Source of the DNA: Atrina japonica | Taxonomy: Eukaryota; Mollusca; Bivalvia; Pterioida; Pinnidae | NCBI GenBank assembly: GCA_030159075.1 | Contig: BROG01000075.1 | Location: 1,484,001-1,548,000, forward strand | Direction: 5' to 3' | DNA length: 64,000 nt | Part shown: positions 36,721 to 48,599 of the stretch, one piece after another | Layout: every line of letters starts with the position of its first letter | Numbering within the stretch: position 1 is the stretch's first letter | Notes under the pieces: generated by a model | Told to the model about the DNA's origin: nothing | The model's database searches: none | What the model saw: only the letters and a program-made list of their open reading frames with translations | Translations under genes and position numbers: made by a program

Positions 36721-36769
36721 CCGCTGATATCACTCAGATAAATAAGCCTTTAAATAAAACATCTTTTAG

Positions 36770-36985
36770 GAAACCACCTGTCTTTAAACACAGATCATGT
36801 GAAAGACCACTTGTTTTTAAACACAGATCATGTGAAAGACCACCTGTTTTGAAACACAGATCATGTGAAAGACCACCTCTCTTGAAACACAGATCATGTG
36901 AAAGACCACTTGTCTTTAAACACAGATCATGTGAAAGACCACCTGTCTTGATACACAGATCATGTGAAAGACCACCTGTCTTGTA
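36770..36985 (+). repeat. 33-bp minisatellite, about seven copies
   Basis: Units read AAACACAGATCATGTGAAAG and ACCACCTGTCTTG. The period of 33 keeps frames open on both strands, giving a peptide repeat that has no support as a gene. Confidence 0.92.
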
Positions 36986-37333
36986 TGACAACATAATGAG
37001 AACCACAAAGTTAATTATCCTTCAAATAAAACCTCTTTCAAGAGACTACTTGTCTTGAAACATAGCTTCTGCAAGAAAAGACTTATGTACTGTCATGAAA
37101 GAGAACATAAGAGTGGCAGATAGGGTGATTTCAAGATGGGTAGATTCCACTATAACCAGGTCAATAAAGCTACTTTTTAATTTGTTTATTTGCTTCTATT
37201 ATCATTTTACATCTCAATAATATTTGTTCACCTATATGTAAGAGTCAACAGCTATAAGTGCCAATAATATTGACTCGCACTACAGTCTATGTCAATGCAG
37301 AAAGTGCTCCTAAACATGCTATGCCTACAATAT

Positions 37334-37500
37334 ACAGTGGAATCTGCTTATCTAGGAAAGTCACTGGACCACCTCTATTACTTCTAGATATCCCAAATTC
37401 AAGTTACCCAAAATTCTAATTCAGTTATTTTTTTCCATAGAAATTGGGACTGGTGTCCTATAGTACTTTGATTTTTGGGTTAATCTACCATATTACAGGT
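37334..37500 (+). repeat. Fragment of a pogo/Tigger-like repeat
   Basis: Starts CAGTGGAATCTGCTTATCTA and contains ATTACTTCTAGATATCCCAA, matching the layout of 31425-31590 in reverse. No open frame. Confidence 0.4.
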
Positions 37501-37860
37501 GTCCAGGGCTGTTTAACTTTAACATAGGACCTTAGTTAACGTTGGAAGTCTCATCCCCTAAATTGTCATTTTTTATGACAAGAATTCAACAAATTGACAG
37601 GTCCTACATATTAGAAGACTCAGGTAAAATGAGCACAGGTAACTAAAACCAGGAGAGGTAACTAAAATTTGATGTTTCATAATTGTGAGGCAAAGGCTCT
37701 TGTTGCTATTTAGTAACCACAAAAAGTCGGCTTCTAACTAACTAATTTCAACTTCGTAACACGTACTGTAAAAAAATATTTGACAAATGTAACAAAAACA
37801 GAAGAATCAGAATGAAGACAGAATGTGGACTTTGACATAAATGACAATTTGTATACACAC

Positions 37861-37930
37861 CGTTGAAGCAGCTTTATGATATATACAGACTGTCCTGTAG
37901 TTGATGTTTTTTAGCATCATTTTACCACAT
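37861..37930 (-). CDS. BTBD16: BTBD16-like exon 5: BTB to BACK junction
   Basis: Acceptor tttttccag and donor ACG|gtgtgt, 70 bp, one leading base and 23 codons: CGKMMLKNINYRTVCIYHKA then AST. It corresponds to 'C...M...I...TV..YY.SA.TY' at the junction of the BTB domain and the BACK helices. The short exon is confirmed by phase and by the continuous protein on both sides. Confidence 0.87.
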
Positions 37931-39009
37931 CTGGAAAAAAAAATAACACGTTTAAAAAACATAAGGACCAAAAAAATAACTGTTATTTCGCAAGATTTTA
38001 AGATCCAAGTACTCTGGAAACTTTTGGTGAACACTGACCACAATAACACTCATTCTACATATTACTAATATAAACACCAAAGTTGATCAAAGAAAAGTAT
38101 GTTATTGAATGGGTATGTTGAAATATTTACTCCCAAGTTCTTGGTGTGGAAATTCATAGCAAATGACAGAACCTAAAAAATAGGTTTCTCAATTATCAAT
38201 CTTCGGCATTAAAAGGAATTTGATAGATTCAACGTGTTTCAAATTAGACATGAAAATTCTTAACAAAATTAAAATGTATATTGTTTTAAAATTTGAATTG
38301 TTCTGCCTAAACAGAAATTTTTCATCAAATCAAATGAAATTTTCAGAAATGTTCAAAATATGTTAAAGAAGGCAGATTATTTCATTAACTTTACTTATTT
38401 CAATATATCTGAATGTTGCCTTCAAAAACATTGGAAATATATATTTTAGCTCTGATCTGCCATATAAAAACTGAACATAAATCACAAGAATAAAAATATT
38501 ATACTTCTAACTAATCCTTAGTCTATCAGAAGTTTATCTGTGTTGCCAATAGAAACACTTTTATTGATTCAAAGATTAAAACAATCATACAGAAGAAGCA
38601 AAACCTAATTTTCCATTCAATCTATCTTTTGCATGAAAGGCTTGATTTCCTCAGGTGTATCACAAAAGAAGATCGATTTCATGTAAAAACGTAACGTATC
38701 TGACCAAGCACACGTAAATGACTATCAAGTGTCATCAACGCATAAAAATCAGTAATTCCAATAACAGGTTGCCATGGAGAACCTGAAGAAGTGCAGGAAA
38801 TAAAGAAAACATAATTTCATCTGGGATGAAAACAGAGAAACTACATTGCAGTTAGCATTATATTTATATAATCCATATTGGGGGGTAAGAGAAGAAAACA
38901 ACTTTTGCAAAAACAATATTGGACAACCAGTCAGTATCTATAAAAAATTGTAACACAGTTAAACTGCACGTATCTGGTATATATTTGTTATTACATTTTT
39001 ATGAATATG

Positions 39010-41330
39010 TCATATGGTTAAAATGTCAGTATCTGTTATTTATATGCTGTTATAGGACTATGGTATATGTTAGTGTCACTCAGTATCTGGTATTTAAATG
39101 CTGTTATAGGACTATGGTATATGTTAGTGTCACTCAGTATCTGGTATTTATATGCTGTTATAGGACTACATGTATATGTTAGTGTCACTCAGTATCTGGT
39201 ATTTATATGCTGTTATAGGACTATGGTATATGTTAGTGTCACTCAGTATCTGGTATTTAAATGCTGTTATAGGACTATGGTATATGTTAGTGTCACTCAG
39301 TATCTGGTATTTATATGCTGTTATAGGACTATGGTATATGTTAGTGTCACTCAGTATCTGGTATTTAAATGCTGTTATAGGACTATGGTATATGGTTAGT
39401 GTCACTCAGTATCTGGTATTTATATGCTGTTATAGGACTATGGTATATGTTAGTGTCACTCAGTATCTGGTATTTATATGCTGTTTATAGGACTATGGTA
39501 TATGTTTAGTGTCACTCATTATCTGGTATTTATATGCTGTTATATAACTATGGTATATGTTTGTGTCACTCAGTATCTGGTATTTATATGCTGTTATAGG
39601 ACTATGGTATATGTTAGTGTCACTCAGTATCTGGTATTTATATGCTGTTATAGGACTATGGTATATGTTAGTGCCACTCAGTATCTAGTATTTATATGTT
39701 GTTGTATAACAATAGTATATGGTTAGTGTCACTCAGTATCTGGTATCTTTATGTTGTTATATGACTATGGTATATGTTAGTGTCACTCAGTATCTGGTAT
39801 TTATATGCTGTTTTAGGACTATGGTATATGTTAGTGTCACTCAGTATCTGGTATTTATATGTTGTTGTATAACAATAGTACATGTATATGGTTAGTGTCA
39901 CTCAGTATCTGGTATTTATATGTTGTTGTATAACAATAGTACATGTATATGGTTAGTGTCACTCAGTATCTGGTATTTATATGCTGTTATAGGACTATGG
40001 TATATGTTAGTGCCACTCAGTATCTAGTATTTATATGTTGTTGTATAACAATAGTACATGTATATGTTGTTAGTGTCACTCAGTATCTGGTATTTATATC
40101 TGTTGTTATATAACTATGGTATATGTTAGTGTCACTCAGTATCTGGTATTTATATGCTGTTATAGGACTATGGTATATGTTTGTGTCACTCAGTATCTGG
40201 TATTTATATGCTGTTATAGGACTATGGTATATGTTAGTGTCACTCAGTATCTGGTATTTATATGCTGTTATAGGACTATGGTATATGTTAGTGCCACTCA
40301 GTATCTAGTATTTATATGTTGTTGTATAACAATAGTACATGTATATGGTTAGTGTCACTCAGTATCTGGTATTTATTTGTTGTTATATAACTATGGTATA
40401 TATTAGTGTCACTCAGTATCTGGTATTTATATGCTGTTATAGGACTATGGTATATGTTAGTGTCACTCAGTATCTGGTATTTATATGCTGTTATAGGACT
40501 ATGGTATATGGTTAGTGTCACTCAGTATCTGGTATTTATATGCTGTTATAGGACTATGGTATATGGTTAGTGTCACTCAGTATCTGGTATTTATATGCTG
40601 TTATAGGACTATGGTATATGTTAGTGTCACTCAGTATCTGGTATTTATATGCTGTTATATGACTATGGTATATGGTTAGTGTCACTCAGTATCTGGTATT
40701 TATATGCTGTTATAGGACTATGGTATAATGTTAGTGTCACTCAGTATCTGGTATTTATATGCTGTTATAGGACAGTCAGTATCTGGTATATGTTAGTGAC
40801 TACTCATGGTCTCAGTATTTATTTAATGTTGTTGTATAAGTCAATAGTTACATGTATATGGTTAGTGTCACTCAGTATCTGGTATTTATTTGTTGTTATA
40901 TAACTATGGTATATATTAGTGTCACTCAGTATCTGGTATTTTATATGCTGTTATAGGACTATGGTATATGTTAGTGTCACTCAGTAATATCTGGTATTTA
41001 TATCTGTTATATAGGACTATGGTATATGGTTAGTGTCACTCAGTATCTGGTATCATATATATGCTGTTATAGGACTAATGGTATATGTTAGTGTCACTCA
41101 GTATCTGGTATTTATATGCTGTTATAGACTATCGGTATACATGTATGTTTGTGTCACTCAGTATCTGGGTATTTATATGCTGTTATAGGACTATGGTATA
41201 TGTTAGTGTCACTCAGTATCTGGTATTTATATGCTGTTATAGGACTATGGTATATGTTAGTGTCACTCAGTATCTGGTATTTATATGCTGTTATATAACT
41301 ATGGTATATGGTAAGTGTATAATTTAATGT
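39010..41330 (+). repeat. 54-bp minisatellite, about 42 copies
   Basis: The unit is GGTATATGTTAGTGTCACTC, then AGTATCTGGTATTTATATGC, then TGTTATAGGACTAT. At least two variants (GTTGTTGTATAACAATAGTA and TGTTATATAACTATGG) recur at intervals, so parts of the array expanded as larger blocks. From about 40780 to 41120 units are disturbed by small insertions. All three frames can stay open because 54 is divisible by three. Confidence 0.95.
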
Positions 41331-41670
41331 TATCATATGCCTATGTAACATGGTAAGAGTCAGTATCTGGTATTTAATGTTATCATATGACTTTGTAACA
41401 TGGTAAGAGTCAGTATCTGGTATTTAATGTTATTATATGACTATGTAACATGGTAAGAGTCAGTATCTGGTATTTAATGTTATTATATGACTATGTTACA
41501 TGGTTACAGTCAGTATCTGGTATTTAATGTTATTATATGACTATGTAACATGGTAAGAGTCAGTATCTGGTATTTAATGTTATCATATGACTATGTTACA
41601 TGGTTAGTGTAAATATCTGGTATTTAATTTATCATATAACTACGTTACATGGTTAGCATCAGTATCTGGT
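41330..41670 (+). repeat. Related minisatellite, about 60-bp unit, six copies
   Basis: Units read 'AACATGGTAAGAGTCAGTATCTGG' and TATTTAATGTTATCATATGA, CTATGT. CAGTATCTGGTATTTA is shared with the 54-bp array next to it, so the two have a common origin and diverged. Confidence 0.88.
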
Positions 41671-43869
41671 AATTCCCCAAGATGTTTTAGATATTTTCAA
41701 CTTTGATTCTGACTCTAGAAATGAATTTTTAATATCTAATTTGAATAATGATTCTGATGAACAACATGTAAACCCTAGTTGATTTCTACACAAACAGAAT
41801 CCTAGATTGTTATCAATTCCGAACAAAAGATGTTAGCGATGACAATGATTTTACAGACAATTTCAATGCAGAAACCTCCTTCGTGGAACATGTGTCTACA
41901 AATAATTTAAATCAAAGTGTTAAATTTAACACATTTACAGCTGAAAATATTGGTGCAACTTACAAATTGGATATTTTAACAAGTCATAAGTGAGTTAGCA
42001 TATTTTCATCTCCTTTTTCATGATGAGCAAACATGCAATTTTTTATATGAAATGCATAGAAAAGATGTGCATACGATAAATATATACATGTACATGTATT
42101 TAGAATGTACTGATTTATTCAAGTTTTTCATTCAAAAGTTCTATTTATACATTATTTAAATATGATCATATTATTTAAATTTCTCTCACAAATTTATTCA
42201 TTCCACATCCATAAATTAAAAATCAGACTGCAAAGCAAAACGACATGATGAAAATATGCTACAGTGAGCAGACTGCAGAAAATGTAAACTGCTACAGTGT
42301 ATAATGTCACTATGCAGCTGTGATGTTGCAGTATAGAAAGGGTTAATGTCCTATAACCATTAATCTTGCTGACTTGTGATATTTTTCATGCCCACCTCTC
42401 CTTTTCTCTTCCTATGTCCTACTTTTCTTTAAAAAATAGCATCTGCGAACATGTTAACGCCACTGGTTTTAAAATATGACAAGCGATAGCATTATTGACT
42501 AACGTCGAATATGGAAAAACACCAGCTTTGTTTACAACATGGGCGCAGACATTTTGGTTAAATTTAACACATTTACCAGCTGAAAACTTGTGCGGAGGGT
42601 AAAATGAGTCCCAGTGATCTGATTGGTCATTATGATGAAAAAATTAGTTTTGCCATTAATAAGTGAAATAAAGGTGATAAAAAAAGATACATGAATATTG
42701 GTAGTACTTTGGAAATTATAGGGTTGACGGTCAAAAATTGAAAAGGAGGGGTAAATATATGAGAATATTTATATTTTCCTTTGGTGCGGAATAAACTACG
42801 AGTTGTAAACAAGTGAAAATTTGAAGTAAAAATGCAACGGCAACCTATACTTTTGATTGCAAATTTTGTTATCAAAAATATTGATCTTTCACCACATGGT
42901 ACTTATTTGACATGCCCAGATATAATAAACATGGGAGTGACAGTGACCTGAAGTTTTGTAAATTAGCATTGAGGCCTATGGGAAAATATTTGGTGGTGTC
43001 TGTCGAATATAGAACAAAAGTGTTGAATGGATAAATGGCATTTAATCAATCAATTAATATCTAGCCTCTGAAATGTAAATCAGAGGATAAAAAATTAATT
43101 AAATAGAAGCATGACCAAAACAAAAAAATCAGAACCTTCCAAGACGCTAGGAAAACCATGTACACATGGCTATGTTACGACAAGGACAGTAATTTTGGAA
43201 CCAAGTAATATCAGCATGGAATAATTTTGGCACTTGCATAAGTAACATTGACACTTGTACAAGTAACTTTGGCACTTTCAGCCTCTGGTATTTTTTACAC
43301 TTAAATAGGTAATATTTGCAGCTAATATTTATTAAGATGAATCAATTCATGAATTAATATCTCAATAACAAATTTCTAAAAATCAAGTTTTAATACATAT
43401 TTTTGGAAATGCCAAAAAAACTTGCTTATAAATGCCAAGATTACTCGGTGCCGAAATTACTTAATGCTGAAATTAACTGATACTGTCTGGGCAAATACTG
43501 GTACCAGTATTGGTAGTTTTATTGTGAATAATATCAACAGGCAGCTTACTTCACTTTTGTCTTGAACGTCTACAAGGTCCAATAGCTTTCTTTTTTCCAC
43601 TATATATAAAATTCTTGGAGATCCTTAACCTAGCTAATACCACAGACTTGAAGGGAAATATGTTTTACTACTTCAAGACTGGCTACTGTGTAGCAGAACT
43701 AGTACCTTTTTTATCTTACTAGTCCAAAGGATAAAAAAGTTAGTATCTAACCCTGGTTAACTGTTTCATCCCAGCTCAGTGTTTCCTAGCTGTGACATTG
43801 CCTTTGATAATTCTATATAATGTCTGTGACAATCCTAATTGTATAAATGGCAAGACTACAAAAGTACTT

Positions 43870-44215
43870 CAATTATGTTAAATGAATTCAACTAATGACC
43901 AAAGAAAGATAGCTCTTGCAAATTATGTAATGTAATTATCCTTCAGACTGTATATACATCAATAGGGGTTAAAGACAAACCAGGCAATGACCAAAGAAAG
44001 ACAACGCTTCTAAATTATGAAATAATTCTTCAGAAAGCATATCCAATAACCATTTAAAAGACAATCCAGTAAATGACCAAAGAAAGACAACTCTTGCTAA
44101 CTATGTACACGTAATTATCCTTCGGAAGGCATCTACATCAAAAAACCAGATAAAGACAATTCAGCTAATTAACAAAGAAGGACAACTCTTGTTATCAGTA
44201 CTTGGCAGAGAAAAT
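43870..44215 (+). repeat. Tandem repeat, unit about 105 bp, three to four copies
   Basis: Units share GACCAAAGAAAGACAACTCT, TGCTAA.TATGTA, ATTATCCTTC and 'CA.ATA...GTTAAAGACAA.CCAG'. Imperfect and probably old. Confidence 0.75.
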
Positions 44216-44672
44216 AATACTTAGAGTCAACTGTCGTTCCTTGGTAAATAGAATGTTCAATCAATGACCATCAAGTATATGTATTATTAGAAAAGAAAAC
44301 TGTTTTTTTATGTGGTTTAAGGAATTGTTTGTGGTCTCAAAACCTACCTATTGAATCTTCCTTCTTGTGTAAATTTGTTTATATATATAGTGCTATGGTG
44401 TTGTTTGGTTTTTAGAGTTGAAGGAGGAAAACAGTACATAAAACAAGACGTCTAGCACCAATGTCAAACTTCTCAAAATAATTAGACTAGGCTCCAGCAC
44501 GGCTTGTATCAGTGCTGATGTAAAAGTGACATACATCACTGTTTAAAGCAGTATGCTCTAAATACTTAGAGTCAGAGGTCCAATACAATGATACTTATAT
44601 AACATGTCAGACATATTTACAAGTAACTCCAATACCAATTGTCTACAGTGAAATGAAATAAAATTATCTTAC

Positions 44673-44787
44673 GCTTCTGTTAATGACTTGAATCCCAGTG
44701 CAGATGCTGCAGCAAGAACACTGGCAACTTCCTCTAAATCAATATCCAGTTCATCATGATACAAGTTTCCAAGTGCAACAGCCATTG
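44673..44787 (-). CDS. BTBD16: BTBD16-like exon 4: C-terminal BTB helices
   Basis: Acceptor atatatttcag and donor GC|gtaaga, 115 bp. It encodes MAVALGNLYHDELDIDLEEV and ASVLAAASALGFKSLTE. This is the usual end of a BTB domain: a short helix, the '.LY.DE..I' turn, and the 'V..VLAAA..L.F..L' helix pair. The same pattern occurs in GMCL1 and BTBD16, which makes this one of the best exons for family assignment. Confidence 0.9.
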
Positions 44788-44877
44788 CTGAAATATATTG
44801 TTTTAATTGTTGAAATAAATAAAGTTAAAGCATACCAACTAAGCTATTCAAAATAATTATTTCATATACAAAGGGTT

Positions 44878-45116
44878 GGGATTTTCCACCTTAATATACA
44901 GGGCCAAAATAAAGTCTCATTCTAAATGCAAAAACAATGCATTTTCCCCCAATTTGCAATAAAATTTCCCAACTGAAGCAAATGACAATGAATTTGGAAA
45001 GATTCTTGTAATCTAGTTTTGTGCATTTCTAGATTTCCCAAATGCAATAAAATATTGCTAAAATTCCCAATCCAAAAGGCCGAAGGTCCAATTCCCAAAA
45101 GACTGGAAAATCCCTG
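44878..45116. mobile_element. hAT-like MITE with 8-bp target duplication
   Basis: AAAGGGTT flanks both sides (44870-44877 and 45117-45124). The ends are inverted repeats: GGGATTTTCCA on the left and, reversed from the right, CAGGGATTTTCCAGT. The left end appears to have lost the first CA. 8-bp duplications and CAGGG ends are hallmarks of hAT elements. 239 bp, no coding capacity. Confidence 0.75.
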
Positions 45117-45753
45117 AAAGGGTTCAATACTGTTGTTAAATGTAAATAACTTTCATATAATTATGCCATAGTATTAAAGAATTACTTGTTCCATGTAAAG
45201 TGCCCAGTAGTTTAAGAAGAGGGTCGGTCAGCAGAACATTTTTTTCTTTTAATTTCTTTTGAATTCTGATATATAAATTGGACAAAACTCCCTAAAAAAT
45301 CTGGAGCCAGGCTTTTTAGGTAGGTTGGCCAGGTCTCATATTTTTGGCCTTACATATAAACTATGGCAGTTACCTTCACAAAATGTGGTACCTGCTATAG
45401 GCTAATTAAAAAAACAATGATAAGTAAATTATACATGGTCATAATTAATGATAATCAATTCAAGTAACAGATCCCTCAAATTGTTTTGATGATACAATAT
45501 CTTCTATACTTTCATACTTCTATATGATGCATTTGTAATTAGGACATCTTACACTGTAGTGTAAGTGTTCTCTTGTTCATAAATTCTATTTTTTTTTTTT
45601 CTAACATACATTGAGTTTTTATATATTAATATACACTCATGCAAGAAATGTTGAATTATACTGTTTATTGAATTGTTTTATTTCAATGTAATTATATTCA
45701 ACTCAGAAATAACCGAAATCATAAGTTTACGAAAATAATGAGATTTTGACCTA

Positions 45754-46672
45754 CCGTATTCGGCCGTGTATAATCCGCATTTACGTAATGAGATTTTCGT
45801 GCGTATAATCCGCGACCGTATGGCCGAAAACGGCGAGATTGATTATTATTGTGTATAAGTGCAGTATTGATTTTCAAAATGTGAGATATTAGATTATGAG
45901 TGCCTATATATTTACCTTGGAGACATATACTACAAACATTAATTAAAGTTACTTTTGTACGAAATGTGTAAAATATAACATTCCTCCACAGAACAAAACA
46001 CCCAGAAAACATTGTTTTATTTATTAATGTATAGTCATCGTCTCAAAACAAACAACGCAAAACTACATAATATGATATAAATGGGAAAATACGAAACTAC
46101 AAGATACTACATATATTTGCTCTTCCATTTAGCCCCCTCATTTACAGTTACAACATGGCTGTTCGCTTCGTCGTTCATCAGCGTGAAATAATTATTAGAA
46201 TTCTTGTTGAGATTGTTTTATTTTTCAATAATAACAAAACTTCATGATGAAGATAAGCAACAGGTACTGTACTATTCTGTTTCCTCGCCAAACATCGCAA
46301 CTAGGCTTGCCTTGTACAGACACTTGCGTTATGCAATCCACCGATCACAACACCCTCAATCAAGGGATTGCATTACACAAGTGCCTGTGTAGTCTAGCCT
46401 ATTTGTAAACTGAAACACACAAAAATAAAAGACAACAAGATTCATTTATTGATTTATTCACCGTCACTGTAGACATAAATGATGATATACATTGACTCGT
46501 ACATCGTTATTACGAAAAAACTTTGTCAGGCTTACCACCCACATCGAATCTCATGCAGTAGTTCCTGCGGAAAAAATGTCCTATGATTCTGTAGTACTGT
46601 ATTATCCGCACCCCCCTGCCTGAGACAAATTTTAGAGTGAAAAGAGTGCGGATTATACACGGCCGAATACGG
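45754..46672. mobile_element. Non-autonomous mariner/pogo-like element, TA target site
   Basis: CCGTATTCGGCCGTGTATAA plus TCCGCA at the left matches the reverse of the right end exactly over at least 26 bp, and TA stands outside each end (45752-45753 and 46673-46674). The element is 919 bp and carries no transposase frame. TA duplication and CCGTAT ends fit the Tc1/mariner superfamily, probably the pogo side. The near-perfect ends suggest recent movement. Confidence 0.82.
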
Positions 46673-46892
46673 TAACTACTTGACAATGTGTTAGAGTGCC
46701 TTTAAACACCGGGTTTTCAATAAGATTTCACTTAAAAGGCCAAATATGGAATGATGCAGTCCCCACTCCACTAGGGTTTATTTTCAAAACCCATCACTTA
46801 TGACAGCTGCAGGATTTTTAAGTGGTCAATTTTGTTTCTAAGCGATCAATTCAGCCTCTGGCCGCCTCTTATTGACAACCCTATATACATAC

Positions 46893-47029
46893 CTGTCTTT
46901 GTAATTAAGGGATCCCTTAAATCCAGCTTGATGACTGTGACACTGTTGACACGTTTTTCGGATATATGAGCTGGATGGTCAATTCCTTTTACTTCCTCTG
47001 CATCCTCAGGTCCCTCAACCATGCTCAGT
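46893..47029 (-). CDS. BTBD16: BTBD16-like exon 3: insertion and return to BTB strand
   Basis: Acceptor atttttag and donor CAG|gtatgt, 137 bp. It encodes LSMVEGPEDAEEVKGIDHPA, then HISEKRVNSV and TVIKLDLRDPLITKT. The acidic first half continues the insertion. VIKLDLRDPLIT is the BTB strand that precedes the last helices and corresponds to the KLEL.V.DP..T motif I recall from BTBD16. The trailing G joins CA of the next exon (Ala). Confidence 0.88.
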
Positions 47030-47207
47030 CTAAAAATGAGATGCAAAAACCAGTCAGCATCAGAAGATATTTTGGCTACTAATGTAAAAATATTTTTTAA
47101 TGAGTAAATAAAGCACAAACTTTCAAATGACAAAATCAATAATTGGCACATTTGAACTCAATTTGTGTTCTAGTGGAAAAAAGAAACTGTATACTTAAAA
47201 GTTAAAT

Positions 47208-48354
47208 AACAAGATGCCCAAGAGGGCTTCAATCGCTCATCTGAGAACCATCTACAATTGTGGAAAGAAGACCAGGAAGCATATGTACATGTAGGCTGAT
47301 CTGACCAAGAAACATAAATATTGTTGTTTTAAGAAATTCATCAAAAATTATAGAAATCAAATTTCGGCAATATTCTTGCTAAAATCATTCCTTTAACTAT
47401 ATACAAGTAAAACACTTTAATACATTATTGTGAATGCAAGGGGAGATAATTGAGGAAATCATGCAAAAATTAATGAAAATGACAAAGTCTGAAAAGACTT
47501 CAAAAAAGGCGTCAAAAATTAATATTCCGATTTCTATGAAAAATGCAAACATGAATCATACATCCATGTAGATCACTCAGATACAATCTGATTTTCAATT
47601 CACGCAGTGGTTCTGGAGAAGAAGATTTTTAAAGAAGGTACCATTTGGGGCCTATTCTGCCCTGCCATGGATCCACCCCTGGGCCAATCTGGCTGAAAAC
47701 TTGGTAAAGGACCCTAAGCACTTGCTTCTTGCAAAGTTTCATCAAAATTCCTTGAGTAGTTTTGAAACAAAAGCTGATAGTGTGAAAAATGCACCTCCCC
47801 CCTCTTTTTTGCAGTTTAAAAAGATTCAAAAGAATTCTAGATCTTAAATTTCTGCAAAATTCTAGAACAAAAACATTTCTTCACCTAATTACAAGTAAAC
47901 ACATTAAATGAATGCATCAAAGTGAATGCAAGTGGACATAATTGAAGAAATCATGCAAAAATGAATGAAAATGACAAAGACTGAAAAGACCTCAAAAATG
48001 CATAAAAAATAATATTCAGATTTATGAAAAATACAAACTTGAATTGTACATCTATGTAGATCACTCAGAAACAATCCGTTTTTCAATTCATGGAGTGGTT
48101 CTGGAGAGGAAGATTTTTAAAGAGGGGTAGCTTTTGGGACCTATTCTGGTCCACTCTGGATCCATCCCTGAGCCAATCTGGCTGAAAACTACAAAAAATC
48201 TGGCTGAAAACTACAAAATTGGCAAAGAACCTTAAACAATTGCTTCCTACCAAGTTTCGTCAAAATCTCTTCAGTAGTTTACAGAGGACGCCAGACAACA
48301 GATGGGGAGTGATCACAATAGCTCACTTGAGCCTTAGGCTCAGGTGAGCTAAAA
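47208..48354 (+). mobile_element. Bivalve-type repeat with AAGATGCCC start and GGTGAGCTAAAA end
   Basis: Begins AACAAGATGCCCAAGAGGGC with TCAATCGCTCATCTGAG, and ends AATAGCTCACTTGAGCCTTA followed by GGCTCAGGTGAGCTAAAA. Two internal copies of a block of about 340 bp, at about 47425-47770 and 47925-48285, run in the same direction and share TGGTTCTGGAGA.GAAGATTT and CCAATCTGGCTGAAAACT. No open frame. I recall the same start and end phrases from many oyster and mussel repeats; class uncertain. Confidence 0.7.
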
Positions 48355-48599
48355 ACATAAAAAGTATTTTTTTATTGTTCTTTATTCTTAAAGGCATAGT
48401 TTGATATACTAAACACATGTTTCAGTACAATTTGCTATATACCACGTTTGATTCAACTTGATGGCCACAGCACCCTTTTCTGGAGTTTTGCGCCTAAGCG
48501 ACAAATGGTTAGTTAATCAATTATAATTTCTGGCATTCATTGACAGTATTCAATGTATTGAAACAGAAAAACATTGGTCTTTGAAATGAAATTTTAATT

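Larger units (their letters stand above)
34426..37860 (-). other. Intron between exons 5 and 6
   Basis: 3435 bp. It holds a 36-bp array, two SINE copies, a 41-bp array and a 33-bp array, followed by a pogo-like fragment. 35090-35930 shows nothing I can name. Confidence 0.65.
37931..44672 (-). other. Intron between exons 4 and 5
   Basis: 6742 bp. It is dominated by the 54-bp minisatellite (39010-41330) and its relative (41330-41670), and also holds a 105-bp array (43870-44215). The stretches 37940-38980 and 42000-43860 show no named feature. GTTAAATTTAACACATTTAC occurs near 41922 and a near copy near 42550. Confidence 0.65.
44788..46892 (-). other. Intron between exons 3 and 4
   Basis: 2105 bp. 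It contains a small hAT-like MITE (44878-45116) and a mariner/pogo-like non-autonomous element (45754-46672). The 45130-45740 stretch is plain AT-rich sequence. Confidence 0.7.

Noticed and set aside
33060..36985. Possible CRISPR array among the regular repeats
   Set aside because: Units are contiguous or near-contiguous with no unique spacers, and the setting is a eukaryotic intron.
36678..37058. Open frame with a repeated SCERPPVFKHR-type peptide
   Set aside because: It follows from the 33-bp tandem array, which keeps both strands open. No start context, conserved domain or splice evidence.
39010..41330. Several long Tyr/Val-rich frames on both strands
   Set aside because: A 54-bp period keeps frames open without selection; identical peptides arise in shifted frames.
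45719..46392. Open frames inside the mariner/pogo-like element
   Set aside because: Short, without DDE motifs or helix-turn-helix pattern, and not extending to the ends of the element.
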